Shown here one piece after another: positions 22,000-34,223 of a DNA stretch of 64,000 nt (the first letter of the stretch is position 1; each line of letters begins with the position of its first letter). Both the position numbers and the translations under genes were made by a program. Below the pieces are notes generated by a model. The model was not told the origin of the DNA. It worked only from the letters and a program-made list of their open reading frames with translations, and did not search any database. The DNA is from Montifringilla adamsi (lineage: Eukaryota > Chordata > Aves > Passeriformes > Passeridae), in assembly GCA_017590115.1 (NCBI GenBank), contig JAGGNK010012559.1, positions 4,019,459-4,083,458 on the forward strand, written 5' to 3'.

Positions 22000-23104
22000 C
22001 TGCCCGCTGCCCCCAGCTCCAGCGGGCACTGTGGCTCTGCCAAGCACTGGGCACCACCTCTGCTGCTTTCCTGGGGTTCATTCTGCCTGGCTCCCGAGTG
22101 CCCGTGCAGCCAGTGTGGGAGCTGGGCACCGTCCTGGTGTGGCTCCACTGCAGCCGGTGCCGTGCCAGGTTTGGCTCTGTCTCCAGCACCCAGATCTTGT
22201 CAGCAGTGAGTTGTGGCTCTGAGCAAAGCCAGGGGATGCAAACAGTTCCCAGTGCTGCCATGCCCCAATTAATAGCCTGTGAATCACGATGCCGTTGGAA
22301 GAGCAGATGTTTGTGGCGTGGTTGCCAGAGCTCAGTGTTTCACCAGGAGTCTGCTTGGCCTTAAATTGGCAGCTCCGGGCAGCGGGTGGTGACAGGGCCT
22401 TGCTGCCTGCCTGGCCCTCTCCTGCAGGAGGATCAGGAGCTGTTTGGGCTGGGAATTAGCTGAAGTTTTTGGTGGGCAGAGGGAAGAGGGAGAACAGCCT
22501 GTCTGTGGGCATGTGGGGGTGCTGTGCTGGAGTGAGAGGACTACAAAAGCTGAAGGTATCGAGTCCCGTTGTGTCAGGACCTGCTGATTTCCCGTTCTTG
22601 AGGAACCTCTCATCTTCCCGAAGGGATATAGATGCTGTGGTGGTACAGTGGTGCTGGGGCACTTGTTTGGGAATGGTGAACTGGTTGGTGCTGGGGAAAC
22701 ACTGTATGCCTTGGAAGTGGCTGTCCCTGCTGTGGTTGGTGTCCCCAGACATGGGGTTGGAATGAGACCCCGTGGTGGCTGATTCACCCCAGGTCGGTGC
22801 CATCTGTGCAGCTGAGCTGAGGGATGGCCTCAGGTTTCATGTTTTGTGTCGTAACACCCATTTTCCTAAGGCTCCCCTGGGCCCTCTCTGGGTAGGGGCA
22901 CACTGGGGACAGCCCCGTGGTGGGGGAACTACATGGTTCCCCTGCAGCAGGTGTGTGTGGGGAGCTGGTGGGGGCGAGGGCAGCACTCAGGTGCCTGTGG
23001 GGTGCACAGGAGTGTCTGGGGGTGGGCACGTGGGATGCTGTGAGTGGGAGCAGCCAGGTGCACGTGGCAGTGTAGTCGTCCAGGTGCAGTGATGCAGAGC
23101 TGCC

Positions 23105-23436
23105 GAGAGTCCATCTGTGTGTGCAGGGTCCTGTCCATCCATCCATCTGTGTGTGCAGGGTCCTGTCTGTCCATCCATCAGTGTGTGGGGCCCTGTGTCC
23201 ATCTGTGTGTGCAGGGTCCTGACCATCCATCCATCAGTGTGTGCGGCCGTGTGTCCATCTGTGTGTGCAGGGTCGTGTCCATCCATCAGTGTGTGCGGCC
23301 GTGTGTCCATCTGTGTGTGCAGGGTCGTGTCCATCCATCAGTGTGTGCGGCCGTGTGTCCATCTGTGTGTGCAGGGTCCTGACCATCCATCCATCAGTGT
23401 GTGGGGCCGTGTGTCCATCTGTGTGTGCGGGGCCGG
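23105..23436. repeat. 52-bp minisatellite, subfamily A
   Basis: Tandem array of about 52-bp units combining gtccatccatcagtgtgtg and ccatctgtgtgtgcagggtc, roughly six to seven copies with small length changes at the left end. It continues directly into the second subfamily. Confidence 0.9.
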
Positions 23437-23591
23437 GTGTCTGTCCATCCATCGGCCTGCAGGCAGTGTGTCCGTCTGGCCGTGCCGGGTGTCTGTCCAT
23501 CCATCGGCCTGCAGGCTGTGTGTCCGTCTGGCCGTGCCGGGTGTCCGTCCATCCGTCGGCCTGCAGGCTGTGTGTCCGTCTGGCCGCGCGG
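23437..23591. repeat. 52-bp minisatellite, subfamily B
   Basis: Three 52-bp units starting at 23437, 23489 and 23541, each with tccatccatcggcctgcagg and tgtgtccgtctggccg. Same period as the preceding array and alignable to it, so it is a diverged branch of the same repeat. It ends where the CpG island begins. Confidence 0.92.
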
Positions 23592-24170
23592 GGCTGTGCG
23601 TGGGCGAGCGGCGCTGCCGGCGTGGGCAGCCCCTTGCCGGGGGTGCGTGTTGGTGCGCGGGGGTGGCCGAGCGCGCCGGGGAGCGCGCGTGGGTGTGTCC
23701 CCAGCGCGCGGGGGCGACGGCTCCGCCACCGCCTCTCGCCGGCTGCAAGGTGCCGGTGTCGGCACCCGGAGCGTGGCCGCCGCCGTCGCCGCGCTGCCGT
23801 GGGTGGCCGTGACCCCGGGGACGCCTCCGGCCTCGCTGCGCGGCCTGGCCGCGGCATGGGCAGCCCGCAGGGAATTTGCGGGATCAGAGGGAATCCAGCC
23901 GCTGTGCCGCGGCCATCCTCCGACTCCTGCCGAGCCCAGGCCGGCAACTTCATGGCTTAGCAGCGGCGGCGGGTGAGTGGGGTGGCGGGTGGGAGGGGAG
24001 AGGGCCTGGCTGCGTGCAGGGGGCTCCGTGCCCTGCAGAGCCCCAGTCCTGGGAGAGCCCTGCTTTGTGCCCGGCCGTGCCAGCACAGCGAGCTCCCCCG
24101 GCCCGGGCAGAGCGGGAGCCCCCGGGCAGCCCACAGTCCTAACCCCTTCGTGGCCGAATCCTCCTCCCTA
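23575..24170 (+). promoter_or_regulatory. DLGAP3: second CpG island with candidate alternative DLGAP3 first exon
   Basis: Dense CpG over about 23,575-23,980, ending in a donor (cggcg|gtgagt at about 23,975). Noncoding exon-like sequence lies upstream of it. This could be an alternative DLGAP3 promoter and 5' exon, as DLGAP genes often have several. No transcript evidence is available here. Confidence 0.45.
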
Positions 24171-25017
24171 GCAGCCACGTTCTCGCCTCGGTGTGCAGCC
24201 TGTGGCTCCCGGCCAGCCCTCGCTCAGACGAGCCTCGGCACAGCCCGAGGAAGCTCGCCCGACCGGGATGGGGAGATCCCAACCCCGAGGTCTCTGCTTC
24301 TGTTCCCTGCAGAGCTGGGCTGGGGGCTGTGTGTGCTGCAGGGGGGTGTGTGCTGGGGCTGGGGGCTGGGAGCCGTGAGCACTGGGGGAGGGGATGTGCT
24401 GAGTGGGGGCTGTTCACCGGGGCTGTGGGGAGCAGGGCAGGGCTGCACCTCTGTGTATGTGAGACACAGGGTCCCTTCTGTGTGTCTGTGTGTCTGTGTG
24501 TCGGTCCGTGGATGGAGCCGGGGAGCCCCAGCTCTGCCTGCCAGACGGCCCCGCTGCCGGGGAGCGGCACAGCCGGTGCCGACATCTGTGCTTCGAGCCC
24601 TGCCTGTCTTCAGTTCGCTCCTTGGCACAGTCACAGTGGCAGTTGGGTCCCTCTCTACCTCTCCATGGATTCCCCCATCACCCTGCCTCTCCGTAACACA
24701 AACCTGTATCTCTGCTGTGTTTTCTTCGAGGGGAAACTGAGGCAGGAGGGAGGGAAGCAGCAGAGCCCTCTCCCGATCCCTGTCATCCTGAGGCTTGATC
24801 CCACGCCTCACCCTGGCTTGTTTTTTCCTGCCAAGCGATGCCAAGAGCCGGGGGGAAGCGAGGGCGTCCTGGGACACAGCTCCTGGCCGTGTCTGCCCGG
24901 GGCCCTGGAGCCGCCCAGCTCCTCCTGCCGCTGTCTGGCACACCCCTGGCCTGGGGCGGCTACAGAGGCTGCTGGCGGGGCCGCAGGACGGCCGCCAGTG
25001 GCACGTGTTGTTGGGGA

Positions 25018-25255
25018 CTGTGGTGACACCGGTGGCCGTGGTGGCCGTGGTGGCAGCGGTGGTAATGGTGGCCGTGGTGGCCGTGGTGGCTGTAGTGGCT
25101 GTGGCAGTGATGCTCGTGGTGGGAGTTTATCGTGGTGGGAGTTTCTAGTGGCGCCCATGGTGGCGGTGGTGTCACGGCAGTGGCAGGGGTGGCCATAGTG
25201 ACAGTGGTGGCCACGCTGGTGGCGGTGGTGGCGCTGGCCATGGTGGCGGCGGCGG
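25018..25255. repeat. degenerate GTGGCC/GTGGTG repeat
   Basis: Purine/T-rich low-complexity run built of ggtggccgtggtgg-like hexamers with occasional t/a changes. The minus strand is rich in ccacnn. The many open frames encode Val/Ala or His/Thr runs and are not genes. Confidence 0.75.
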
Positions 25256-25863
25256 CGGGCGCTGTCCGCGGTGCTGATCCCCGGCCCCACGCTGCGAGTC
25301 CGAACCGCAGGACGAACCGGCGGCGGGTCCCGACCCTCGCTGCCCCAGGCGGTGCCCACGGGCTCCCCGAGGCTCGGGGTCCCCCCGCTTCCCTGGGGAC
25401 GTCCCGTCCTGCCCCTGACCTTTGATGTGCGGCAGCTCCAGACAGGGCTGGTGGGACGGAAACCACGCGGAGCCGTGTGCCCGTCAGCCCAGCGCTGTGC
25501 CCGTCTGCCCACACCCTGCCCGCCGGGCTGGGCACAGCCTGCCCTCCACGGGCTCTTCTGATCTTCCCGCCGGGCAGGTCGGACAGGCAAGGGCTGTTGT
25601 GAGTCGTGCTGGAGAGCGGGACAGGGCAGGGCAGGGCATGTGGGGACATGGGCCACCAAGGCTCCATCACTCCCTGGCGGGTTTGGGACAGTCAGGGAGG
25701 GGCTGCCGGCCCTGCTTGGCGCTCCCGGGCAGGCACAGCTTGGCTGATGTGAAGTGCCCGGGGCAGCGCTGTGGTTGGTGACACTGTGCTCACCTCGGCC
25801 CCCCAGAACCGTGTCCCCAACCGCAGTGCCGGTGTCACTGCTCCCAGAACAAAATGTCAACCC

Positions 25864-25937
25864 ATGCAAATGAGACTGCGGGAGCGGCTGATTGAAGGGC
25901 CCTGCCCCGCCCCGGAGTTGCAATCAAATATGCAAAT
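25864..25937. promoter_or_regulatory. paired octamer (ATGCAAAT) element
   Basis: Two exact ATGCAAAT octamers in the same orientation at 25864-25871 and 25930-25937, separated by a GC-box-like segment and followed by ggctattaatagc. Octamers bind POU factors such as OCT1/2 and BRN. Location in a DLGAP3 intron suggests a neural enhancer, but this is inference. Confidence 0.4.
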
Positions 25938-26614
25938 GGCTCCCGAGGAGGCTAGTGAAGGCTATTAATAGCGGGGATGAGGCTGGGAGAAAGCGTGGTG
26001 TTCCTGAGGGAATGAGCCTGGGGATGAGCTGGTTCTGCTTGTCCCTCTGCCCAGTGTGTCCCTCTCTGCAATGCCTGGGCAGGTGACAGGTGGCCCCTGC
26101 AGGGAGCCCGTGGGCACCAGGTATAGCTTTGGCCACCACACCCTTTGAAGGGCAGGTGCTGCCCGTGTGCCCACTGCCCAGCATCCAAAGGGAAACCCTG
26201 TGGGAAAATCACAGCTGCTGAAACCCCTGGGCTGAGATTTCAGCCCTGGGCAGTCAGACCAGGAGGGATGAGATGCCCAGTGGGACTGAGCTCTGCTGGG
26301 GGGGCTTCCTGTGGCTCAGCCTGGGCAGGGAGCTCAGCCTGGGGCAGCTGTCACCATGCTGGGAGAGGGAGGAAGGGGCTCCCTCCCACCTCCCACCCTT
26401 CACCTTGTGCTTCCACACCCCCCTCCCTCTCCTGGTTTCCCTCTGTTGCCATTGAGGCAGATGATGTCCCTCTCCTGCCAGCTCCAGTATGAGCACGAGG
26501 CACTGGTGGGAACCACGCTGTCCCCAGTGTCCCCAGCCAGCTCAGGGGTCTTGGTGTGCTTGGCCTCTGCTGCAGCCCCTCCACCCCATCTCTTGGGTTT
26601 TGGGCTCCAGGAAC

Positions 26615-26800
26615 CATTTGACCTTTTTATAGAAAATCACGGAAGTCAGGCTGGAGTCAACAGTAACTAATTATTTAAAATCTGAAACTGGAATAATTAG
26701 CCCAATTAACAGTCTCAGGTGACGTCTGATTCCATCTGATAACGGCCCGAGGAAGAGGGAAAGTAATTAACCTGTCAGCCTGACATTTGTAGGTCAGCAC
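26615..26800. promoter_or_regulatory. AT-rich candidate conserved element 1
   Basis: A balanced, AT-rich block in GC-rich surroundings, with several TAATTA/CCAATTAA homeodomain-type cores, a tgacgtct CRE-like site and a ctgataac GATA-like site. It has no coding potential. It resembles developmental enhancers. Confidence 0.35.
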
Positions 26801-27307
26801 TGGCTCCTCATGATGTCGGGGTGGGCACAGGGGGATTTTGGGGGGTCCCGTCTCTCTTGCTGCAGGGGGTCTGCACCCTTTGGGGGTCTCAGTGCAGGGA
26901 GGGGGCTGTGGGTGAGCCCAGGTGGTAGCTGGGGGAGATGGGTTGTAGGGAAGGGGTGTTGTTGTATGAGGCCAAGGTGCTGGGCAGGGGCATGGGCTGA
27001 GTGTCCCCCAGAAATGCCAGAGCCAGTCCGCTGGTGAGGCAGCACCTGTGGGCCTTTAAGGTTGCTGTGGAAACGGGGCTGCTCGTTACCAGGAGGAGCC
27101 TCCTGCTTTCCAGGCAGGGCCCCCCCATCCCTGCAGGAGGGGATCCCCACCCCGGGCACCTGGGTCTGCACAAACCCCCGTGTGTGTGGAGGGACATGGC
27201 GAGGGCATGGCTGTACGTGTGCAGGAGGGTGGCCTTGGGTGGCACAGACCTCTCAGCCCAGCTTGCCCTTGGCATGGCTCATGGCGCCAGGTAGGGCTGT
27301 GCATGGC

Positions 27308-27377
27308 TGGACACACCTGGACACACATGGACACACCTGGACACACATGGACACACAAGGACACACATGGACACATC
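27308..27377. repeat. 10-bp tandem repeat, 7 copies
   Basis: Seven units of tggacacac(a/c) from 27308 to 27377, the sixth starting with a. Simple minisatellite in a DLGAP3 intron. Confidence 0.9.
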
Positions 27378-27564
27378 CATCCTAACCTGTCTGTGCAGCC
27401 CAGCCGTGCCCCCGTGCCCCTTGGAGACCCTGTCCTCCCACCTCGGCTGGCACATGGACCCAGCCTGGCACTGGGGCTGTGCTGGCTCCCCCCTGGCAAG
27501 GCACGGGGACCAGGGAGAGCAGAGTGTGCCGAGGCACAGCCCCCGGCCACAGCCCGGTGCTTAG

Positions 27565-27960
27565 CTCTTGGAGTTTTAATGAGGTAAATTGTATAAAAAG
27601 CTCCGTTTGCCCTAAATGCCCATCCCTGCGTGAAGCTGCTGCGGCGCAGCCCGGGCACACCCCGGGAGCTGGGCAGGGGGCTACGGGGCTGGGCACATGC
27701 TCCCGGGCTGGGCACGTGGCAGCAGCAGGAGGAGGAGGAGGACGAAGGCGGTTTAGCACATTTGCAATCATTTCCCTCCTCCCCCCCAAGTTTACAGCTT
27801 AGCTCAGCGGCTTATCAGCCTCCAATCTCATTAAATCAGGCAAATTGTAGCATCTGATATTTTATGGAGATTAAGGTGTGCGCCCAGACTCTATAATTAT
27901 CGGCAAAGATGTATTTACAATACCTTGTTGCTAGTAAACAAAAAATAACTTCAGATCAAA
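27565..27960. promoter_or_regulatory. AT-rich candidate conserved element 2
   Basis: Two AT-rich blocks (about 27565-27620 and 27755-27960) around a GC-rich centre. The second carries cttatcag, ctcattaaat, tataattatc, gtaaacaaa (forkhead-like) and agatcaaag (TCF-like). No ORF or splice structure. Probably cis-regulatory. Confidence 0.35.
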
Positions 27961-30299
27961 GCTCTCTTACAGGGGAATAAATCTGCCCATCGAGCCCCGC
28001 TGTGGTGCATGGCAGGGAGACACCGGAGCTGCCCGGGGTGGGTGGGCATCACGAGGGGACACGAGGGGGGCGTTTCGGGGATGTCCCCGGTCCCACGTGG
28101 CCGCTGCCAGTCCCATGTGCTGGATCCATCCCCAGGGTCTCCCTTGCTGGTATCTTCCGTGAGAGTCTGGTTGCACCCACCCCTCCGGCCATGGCTCCAG
28201 CGGGGATTTCCACCCCAGGGACCTCCCTGCTGAGACAAGTCCGGGATTTATCGGCACATGTGCGTTGCCCCTGGATTCCTCACGGCGGTGGCAGCGCTGC
28301 GGATTACCGATGTGGTGACGCTGGTTTATTGCTGCCTGAAGTGGATTTATCCGTGCGGCAGGGCCCGGGCTCGCTGCTGGTGTAAATCACCACGACACGA
28401 CTGGCAGGATCCTCAGGGCTGTGGCTGCATCCCGACAGGCCCTTGGCATTCCAGCTTCCCTGGGGGTTTCGTGGCCGGGCTCCCCACGGGACCGTGCACT
28501 CCACACCACAGATCAGCTTCCTCTTCTCCATCTCACTCTTGTGCCCACTGAAACGAGAATAAAATGGTGATAATGCTGCAGACGTCCTCTGGAAAGGGCT
28601 CTGAGGCAGATGAAAAGCCCTACTTAAGAGTGAGGCCATTATTATTAATAACTTGGAGCGAGGCTGTAAATTCAGCCGACACAGCTATTATGGGAAATGA
28701 ACCTGCTCCCGTGCTGGATCGCAGGCTGCCAGGTGTGGGATGGGGACGGGCAGGAGAACGGGGCTGGATGGCCCCGTGGCTGCTGCTGGGTCATGTCCAC
28801 AGCTGGGGCAGCATGGCCAGAGGGGGCAAAACCACTTGACTCCATCTGGGCTCTCTGGGATGATTTCTTGGCTTTTCTGGAAAGGCTGGAGGTGTTAGGG
28901 AGGGATCTTGGGGCACAGGTCTCCTGCCAGCAGGAAAGGAGGTGGCTGAGCTTTGCAACAAGGCTGAGACTTGGCCCAGGCTCAGGTTGGGGGTGGTGTA
29001 GGATGTGAGGAGCATGGGCAGAGCTGGGTGCAGGGAGAGGCCTGGGTGGTGCAGCTGGCCTGAGGCTGGGCTGGGCAGGGCCCTCTGTGGCCATCCTGGG
29101 CTGACTGTGCCTATCTGAGGAGCATCCCAGGCAGCATCACACCTTGGCAAAGGTTGCATTAAAATAAAAATAACTCGGTGCCATTCAGTGCCCATTGCCC
29201 GCAGCCAGGTCAGGAAAAGGCAAAGCTGCCGTGGCTCCCATTCCATTGGGATGACTTCACCTCTGGCATTGCCACCCCCGAGCAGGGCAGCCCCGGGGCT
29301 GGAGGGGGCTCGGGGTGGCAGAGCTGGGCATGGAGCTGGGCAGGGGGTGCCGTGGGGGTGTGGAGTGCCATGAGGTGCCACACGGGTGTCACGGGGGTGC
29401 AGAGCAGCGGCCATGGGCTCGTGGTGCTGCCTGTACCCGGCTCAGGAGCTTCTGCGGGGGAACGAGCTTTGATATAAATATCTTTTTGCTCAGCACACGA
29501 CCTACTTTCCAGACAATGCCATTAGCCTCCCGACTCCCTCATTCATCTTGTGCCGTCCTCCCCCAGCCCGCCCCGCGCTGGCACCCGCGCCAGCACGGCA
29601 CACGGGGCCACGGAGTGGTGAGCCAGGATGGGCACCTGGCTTGGTGGCACCCTGGGGACCCTGTGCTGGCCTTGGGGACAGCCAGCAGCCCCGTACTCAC
29701 AGCTGCCAGGGGGCTGTTGCTGCCTGTCCTTTGCGTCTGCTCTGGCTTGGTAGAGGGGGACTGGGTCCCCTTGGGGGTTTCTCTGCCCCATCCCACAGGA
29801 TCCTCAGATGTGTTTCCCTCTCTGCTGCCTCCAGCCCCATTCCCTGCAAAGTCCATGCCCTGGGTGGCAACTGGCCTCATCCAGGGACATCCTCAGCCAG
29901 GCAGAGCCTCGTTGGGTACACCCTGGTCAGGGCAGAGGGGAGCACAGCGAGGCAGCCATGCATTGGCTCAGAGCTGGCCCAGGGGCAGCGTGTGGGGTCA
30001 GGGCCCCTCCTGAGCACCCCCAGAGCTGGTGCTGGGCTCACACGCATGGTTCAGCCAAGGATGATCCTGCAGGAGCTCCACGTGCTGGCAGAGGCTGTGC
30101 CGTGCCATTGGCAGCCGTGAGTGCCTGGTGGGATTAGGGGCAGGTTGGGCAGAGGGTGCCCAGTGCCACTGCCATGACAATGCCCAGCCCCTCTGGCTCC
30201 TGGGGATGGCTCTGACACCAGTTTTCCCCCAGAAGCTGGAAACATCTCTCCAGGCCCACCACCTGCACACCTCCGTGCACCCCTGGGATGAGCCCCCAC

Positions 30300-30420
30300 T
30301 CCTCCCCTGCAGCTAAAATTAAATATTCAATTTGTATTGCTGGTAAATCCAGCAAATCTCTTTTATCTCTAAGCTGTTGTAGCAGGAATATCAGCGGTGT
30401 AATCTCCATGGGGGCTTGTC
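30300..30420. promoter_or_regulatory. AT-rich candidate conserved element 3
   Basis: Block with taaaattaaatattcaatttg and repeated ctggtaaatccagcaaatc words, in GC-rich surroundings; a second similar block lies at about 30705-30785. No coding potential. Interpreted only from composition and motifs. Confidence 0.25.
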
Positions 30421-33288
30421 CTGCTGCCCTTCACAGCTCTCTGGCTTGGACCACTCTCCCTTTTCCCCACATTTTTCTCTGGGATGCTTCTGGGTGGTGG
30501 AGCAGGTCTCCAGTGCCAACAGCAGAGCTCCCTATGGCACTCATTCTGCAGGTTCTGCTGGCTTTGGACATGGTCCCCAAATTGTGGTGGAGGTGCTCTT
30601 GGCTCAGGTGATCCATGTGGTCCCACCAGAGCATCCCCCATGCCTACTGTGTCCTCACTCACCAGCCGTGCCCCCCCTCCCAGTGCTCTGTCCCCGCGCT
30701 AAGAGCATTGTGCAGAATTACGTATTTAAATATTTAGGTTTTCATCAGCTTTGCAAATTAAGCCCATCCATTAAAGCAGCAGTTTGGGTCCTCTCCTGGC
30801 AAGCTGGGCTGTGCCATGCCTCGGGCTGGCTGTGCTCATCCCAGCCCTGGCCCCAGGGGATGCAGCCTGGGAATGGGACGTGATGGCCTGGAGCATCCCT
30901 GCCGGCACAGGGACCAGGGCTCTGCTTCCTCGCTGTTCCTGGAAACTCTGGCCCCTGTGGGCCCCTGGCAGGGGGAAGTGCCTTGAAGAGAACCGGTTGG
31001 GATTGGTGTTATTTGGGGTTGGAGCAGAGAGTGCCTCGTGCCGGGGGAAAGAGGATGAGGAGCAAAGCTGGTGACAGGTGGGAGCCCTGGCAGACCCAAC
31101 TAAGCACCTGGCAGGAGCAGAGCAGGGATGGCAGTGCCAGCCTGCTGGGGGCTCAGTGGGAGAGAAGCTGGGGATGGAAGGGGCAGCCTGCCCAGGGGCT
31201 TGGAGGAAATGGGCAGGAGATGGGCAGAGCTGTCACTGCTGCCACGCTCAGTGCTAAGGCTGTGCTGCCCCAAGCTCACCAAAGAGGCTTTGGAGTGATC
31301 CCTGGCTTAAGCCATTACACGGCATGGCTGGGGAGTAAGTGGCTCCTTAAGCCTCGGCAGCGTGGCCTGGCTGGTGGCTCCATGTGGGTGGAGGGAAAGA
31401 TGGGGGAGATGGGGAATGGGGTTCACCCAGCACCGCTGCTAGCTGGAGCTTCTGACACAGCCACAGGGTCTGAGGGGGCTGCCATGGCCCCCAGTGCCTC
31501 TGGCACAGGCAGATTTAACTCCTGGGACCTGCTGGAGCCCACTGCCCACCTGGGGCACCGCTGGTGGCTGGAGTGCCCATGGGAGTGTGGGCACAGACCC
31601 CAGGGTGAGCACAGCACAGGGCTTGTCCCTGCTTGTCCCTTCCCTTCACTGCAGGTGAACAGCAGGCTGTGGTCTCTCCTCGGTGTCACCTGCATGTCCC
31701 CCTCTCCCAGCAAGCCCTGGAGGAGGAGTGTGCTGGCTGCTGCTGGCCCCAGGCAGAGCAGGCAGATGTTGAGTGTGTCCATAGCAGGGGAGCTGTCCAT
31801 GGGCATCACCGCTGATGGGTGCTCATGTGTGTGCCTCAGTGCCTACAACCCCTGTGCTGGCGTGGGCTGGGGTCCCTGGAGCTCTGCCTGGCCTGGGGGT
31901 CCCTCCACGGGGGTCTCCCAACTCAGCTGGCTGCACTCCTGATGCTCTGGGTGTGGGATCCCACCTCTGGCTGTCGATGCCCCGTGTGCCATGTCCTGGC
32001 TCCTGCGGGCAGGATGAGCATTGCTGTGAGGTCGAGGGGGTGGAGGTGCCTGTGCCATGGGGCTGCTGGCTTCTCACCCCTGCCAGCCCTTCCTTGGGAT
32101 GCTGCCATGGCCCATTCCCTGTGCCACCTCTTTCCTTCTCAGCCAGATTCCTGGGATCCCAGGTGTTCCCCATCTTAAAGGGCTTTTTGAAGATGTGGTT
32201 TGGGCTTTACAGGGATGGAATGCCAGACTCCTTTCCCCGCTGGCTTTGCCTTGGCAGCTCCAGGATGCTCCAGCTCCTTTGCACACCCAGCGCAGCTCTT
32301 GCCTCCAGAGAATCAGGTCTGGGGCCAGGGTGGGTGGTTCTGGGCTGTGTGTGCTGTGCAGGGAGGGGGCTCCTGTTCCCCTGTGGTGGCAGCAGCCTGA
32401 GTCAGTGGTGTTGTGACGGGAAGTCCCAGCGCTGGCGGCCGTGCCGGGATCCCTGGCAGCTGGGCGCGTCGTCGTGGCCGTATTTCCTCGCTCTGCTCCA
32501 GGAGTAATTGCTCAGATGGGGACGTGGGGCAACTCCCATCCCTCTCCCGGCATGGTAATGAGTGAAGAAGACTCAAAGACAAATGGCTCATTAAGAAGCA
32601 GTGCTGCATTGCAGGATTTTTCATCCCACCAACCGCTGCATCAGCAGAGGCAGCACCTCTCGCGCTCGCTCTCCCAGCCCTGGAGAAGGAGCTGTCAGGC
32701 AGCTGGGGCTGGTGCCAAAATTAATCATGTGCTTAATAACGTGCCCAGCCCGTTGAACGGCCTGTCCTCAGCCTCTGGGCTGTGGAGAGGGGTGGCTGTG
32801 CTGGACTGGAGCCCTGGGGCACCGGGGATTTGGGGTTGGTGCCTGGGAAGTGCCCATTCTCGAGGAGAAGGGATGTATCAGGGCAGGGCTGAGCCAGGGG
32901 AGACGCCCCCAGCTTCGGGGTGCCAGAGCCTCTCAGTTATGTTGGGGTGTCAGGGTCCCCCAGATATTTTGGGGTGCTAGAGCCCCCCAGCCCTGTTGAG
33001 GTCCCAGCCAGCTGTGCTGGCTTTTGTGGCCTTCCCAGTGGCCTCAGTAAACACTTCCTGCTCCACTCATATTTGCAAATCCTCAGCTTGTGATCATCTT
33101 TCGTGACTTTTAAAAAATCTTGCCTCATCCCTTTTTTCCAGCGGTGCCTGGTTGGATCCTGCCCCTCACAGCCCTCTGCAGGCAGTGCCTGCCTGCAGCT
33201 GCTCTGCTTTCTTTTATTAACAGTAATTGGTTTTGATTTCCTGATTGCAGCCAGTGTATTTTCTGTGATCTTTGCATCCTGCTCACAC

Positions 33289-33433
33289 TGTTTTTCTCTT
33301 TCCCTTCTCCTCTTTACCTTTTCCTTTTTCCCCATCCCCCTTTTCTCTTTCCTTTTACTCTTTTTCCCCCTTTCCTTTCCTATTCCCTTTCCCTTTCTTC
33401 ACCTTTCTCCTTTCCCTTTCCCCTTCCTCTGCT
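33289..33433. repeat. polypyrimidine tract
   Basis: About 145 bases almost entirely C and T on the plus strand (polypurine on the minus), made of ctttcccttt-like words. Such tracts can form triplex (H-DNA) and are prone to length change. It lies immediately before an AT-rich element. Confidence 0.85.
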
Positions 33434-33479
33434 AAATTAGGTGATCTCTTACTAAGCCCCTCTTTTTTTCCTCCAAACT

Positions 33480-33690
33480 GAGTAAATTTTACTAATTCAG
33501 CCTCATAAAATAACAGAGCAATTAGTAATAAAATAAAATGTTTGCTTTCCACAATCCTTCTCGCTTACAATGAGCGGGGAAAGAGTAAATAGATTAAAAG
33601 CACGGTGGAAACGACCTGGCGGTATTCCATATTTATTTTCTTCCGACGACCGTAGATCAAATTTGTTCAGCCCCTAAGTGGGAAAACCAC
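33480..33690. promoter_or_regulatory. AT-rich candidate conserved element 4
   Basis: Block with ttcagcctcataaaataac, gcaattagtaataaaataaa and a CpG-containing half (gacgaccgtagatcaaatttg). High-complexity sequence without an ORF, between the polypyrimidine tract and GC-rich DNA. Probably regulatory. Confidence 0.35.
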
Positions 33691-34223
33691 TTTATTTTAT
33701 TTTTTTCCCCGGCTCCAGCTCGCGCGCGGTGCCGGGCGCTCACGCTGCGTGTTTGTTCTCTCCCGCTTTCATCCCAAGCCATAAAGGTCCCCAGCAGGAC
33801 CCAAGCTGGCAGAACCTCGCATTAATTTGCAGAGCAGAACGGGCCGAGCTCGCACCTCTCCCGGACTGGAAGGTGGAAAAAAAAGTCCCTTTGGTGACGC
33901 TGGAAAGGCAGGGTGGCGGGAGGAGGCTTTGTGGAGCGAGCGGCCGGAGCCAGAGCAAATGAAAGTCGATGGTGAGGTGGCCGCTGGGCTGGCTCTGGCA
34001 CCCGCTGGCAGGGAATTGCATAACAGGATGGGACTGGGGATGGTTTTGGGGCTAAACTGGCTGAAACACGTGGCCGTGGCCGTGCGGAGCTGTCCCCGTT
34101 GCTGAGCTGGTGTGGGGTGGCCTCAGGGGAGGATGGAAGGCTGGGATAATAAAAAATACTCAGGCTGGTTTTGGGGGGGAACACCCTTGATGTGGCTTCA
34201 TCCCCCTCCTGTTCCTCCCCCAG

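Noticed and set aside
21799..22209. 136-codon frame with a three-fold 17-residue repeat
   Set aside because: The 51-bp minisatellite keeps any frame open; no domain or gene context.
23117..23960. Repeat-protein-like frames on both strands (ICVCRV..., THTDGW...)
   Set aside because: Translations of the 52-bp minisatellite; open on both strands, no start or splice context.
24808..25923. 371-codon minus-strand frame rich in His, Thr and Pro
   Set aside because: Generated by the GTGGCC repeat read on the opposite strand.
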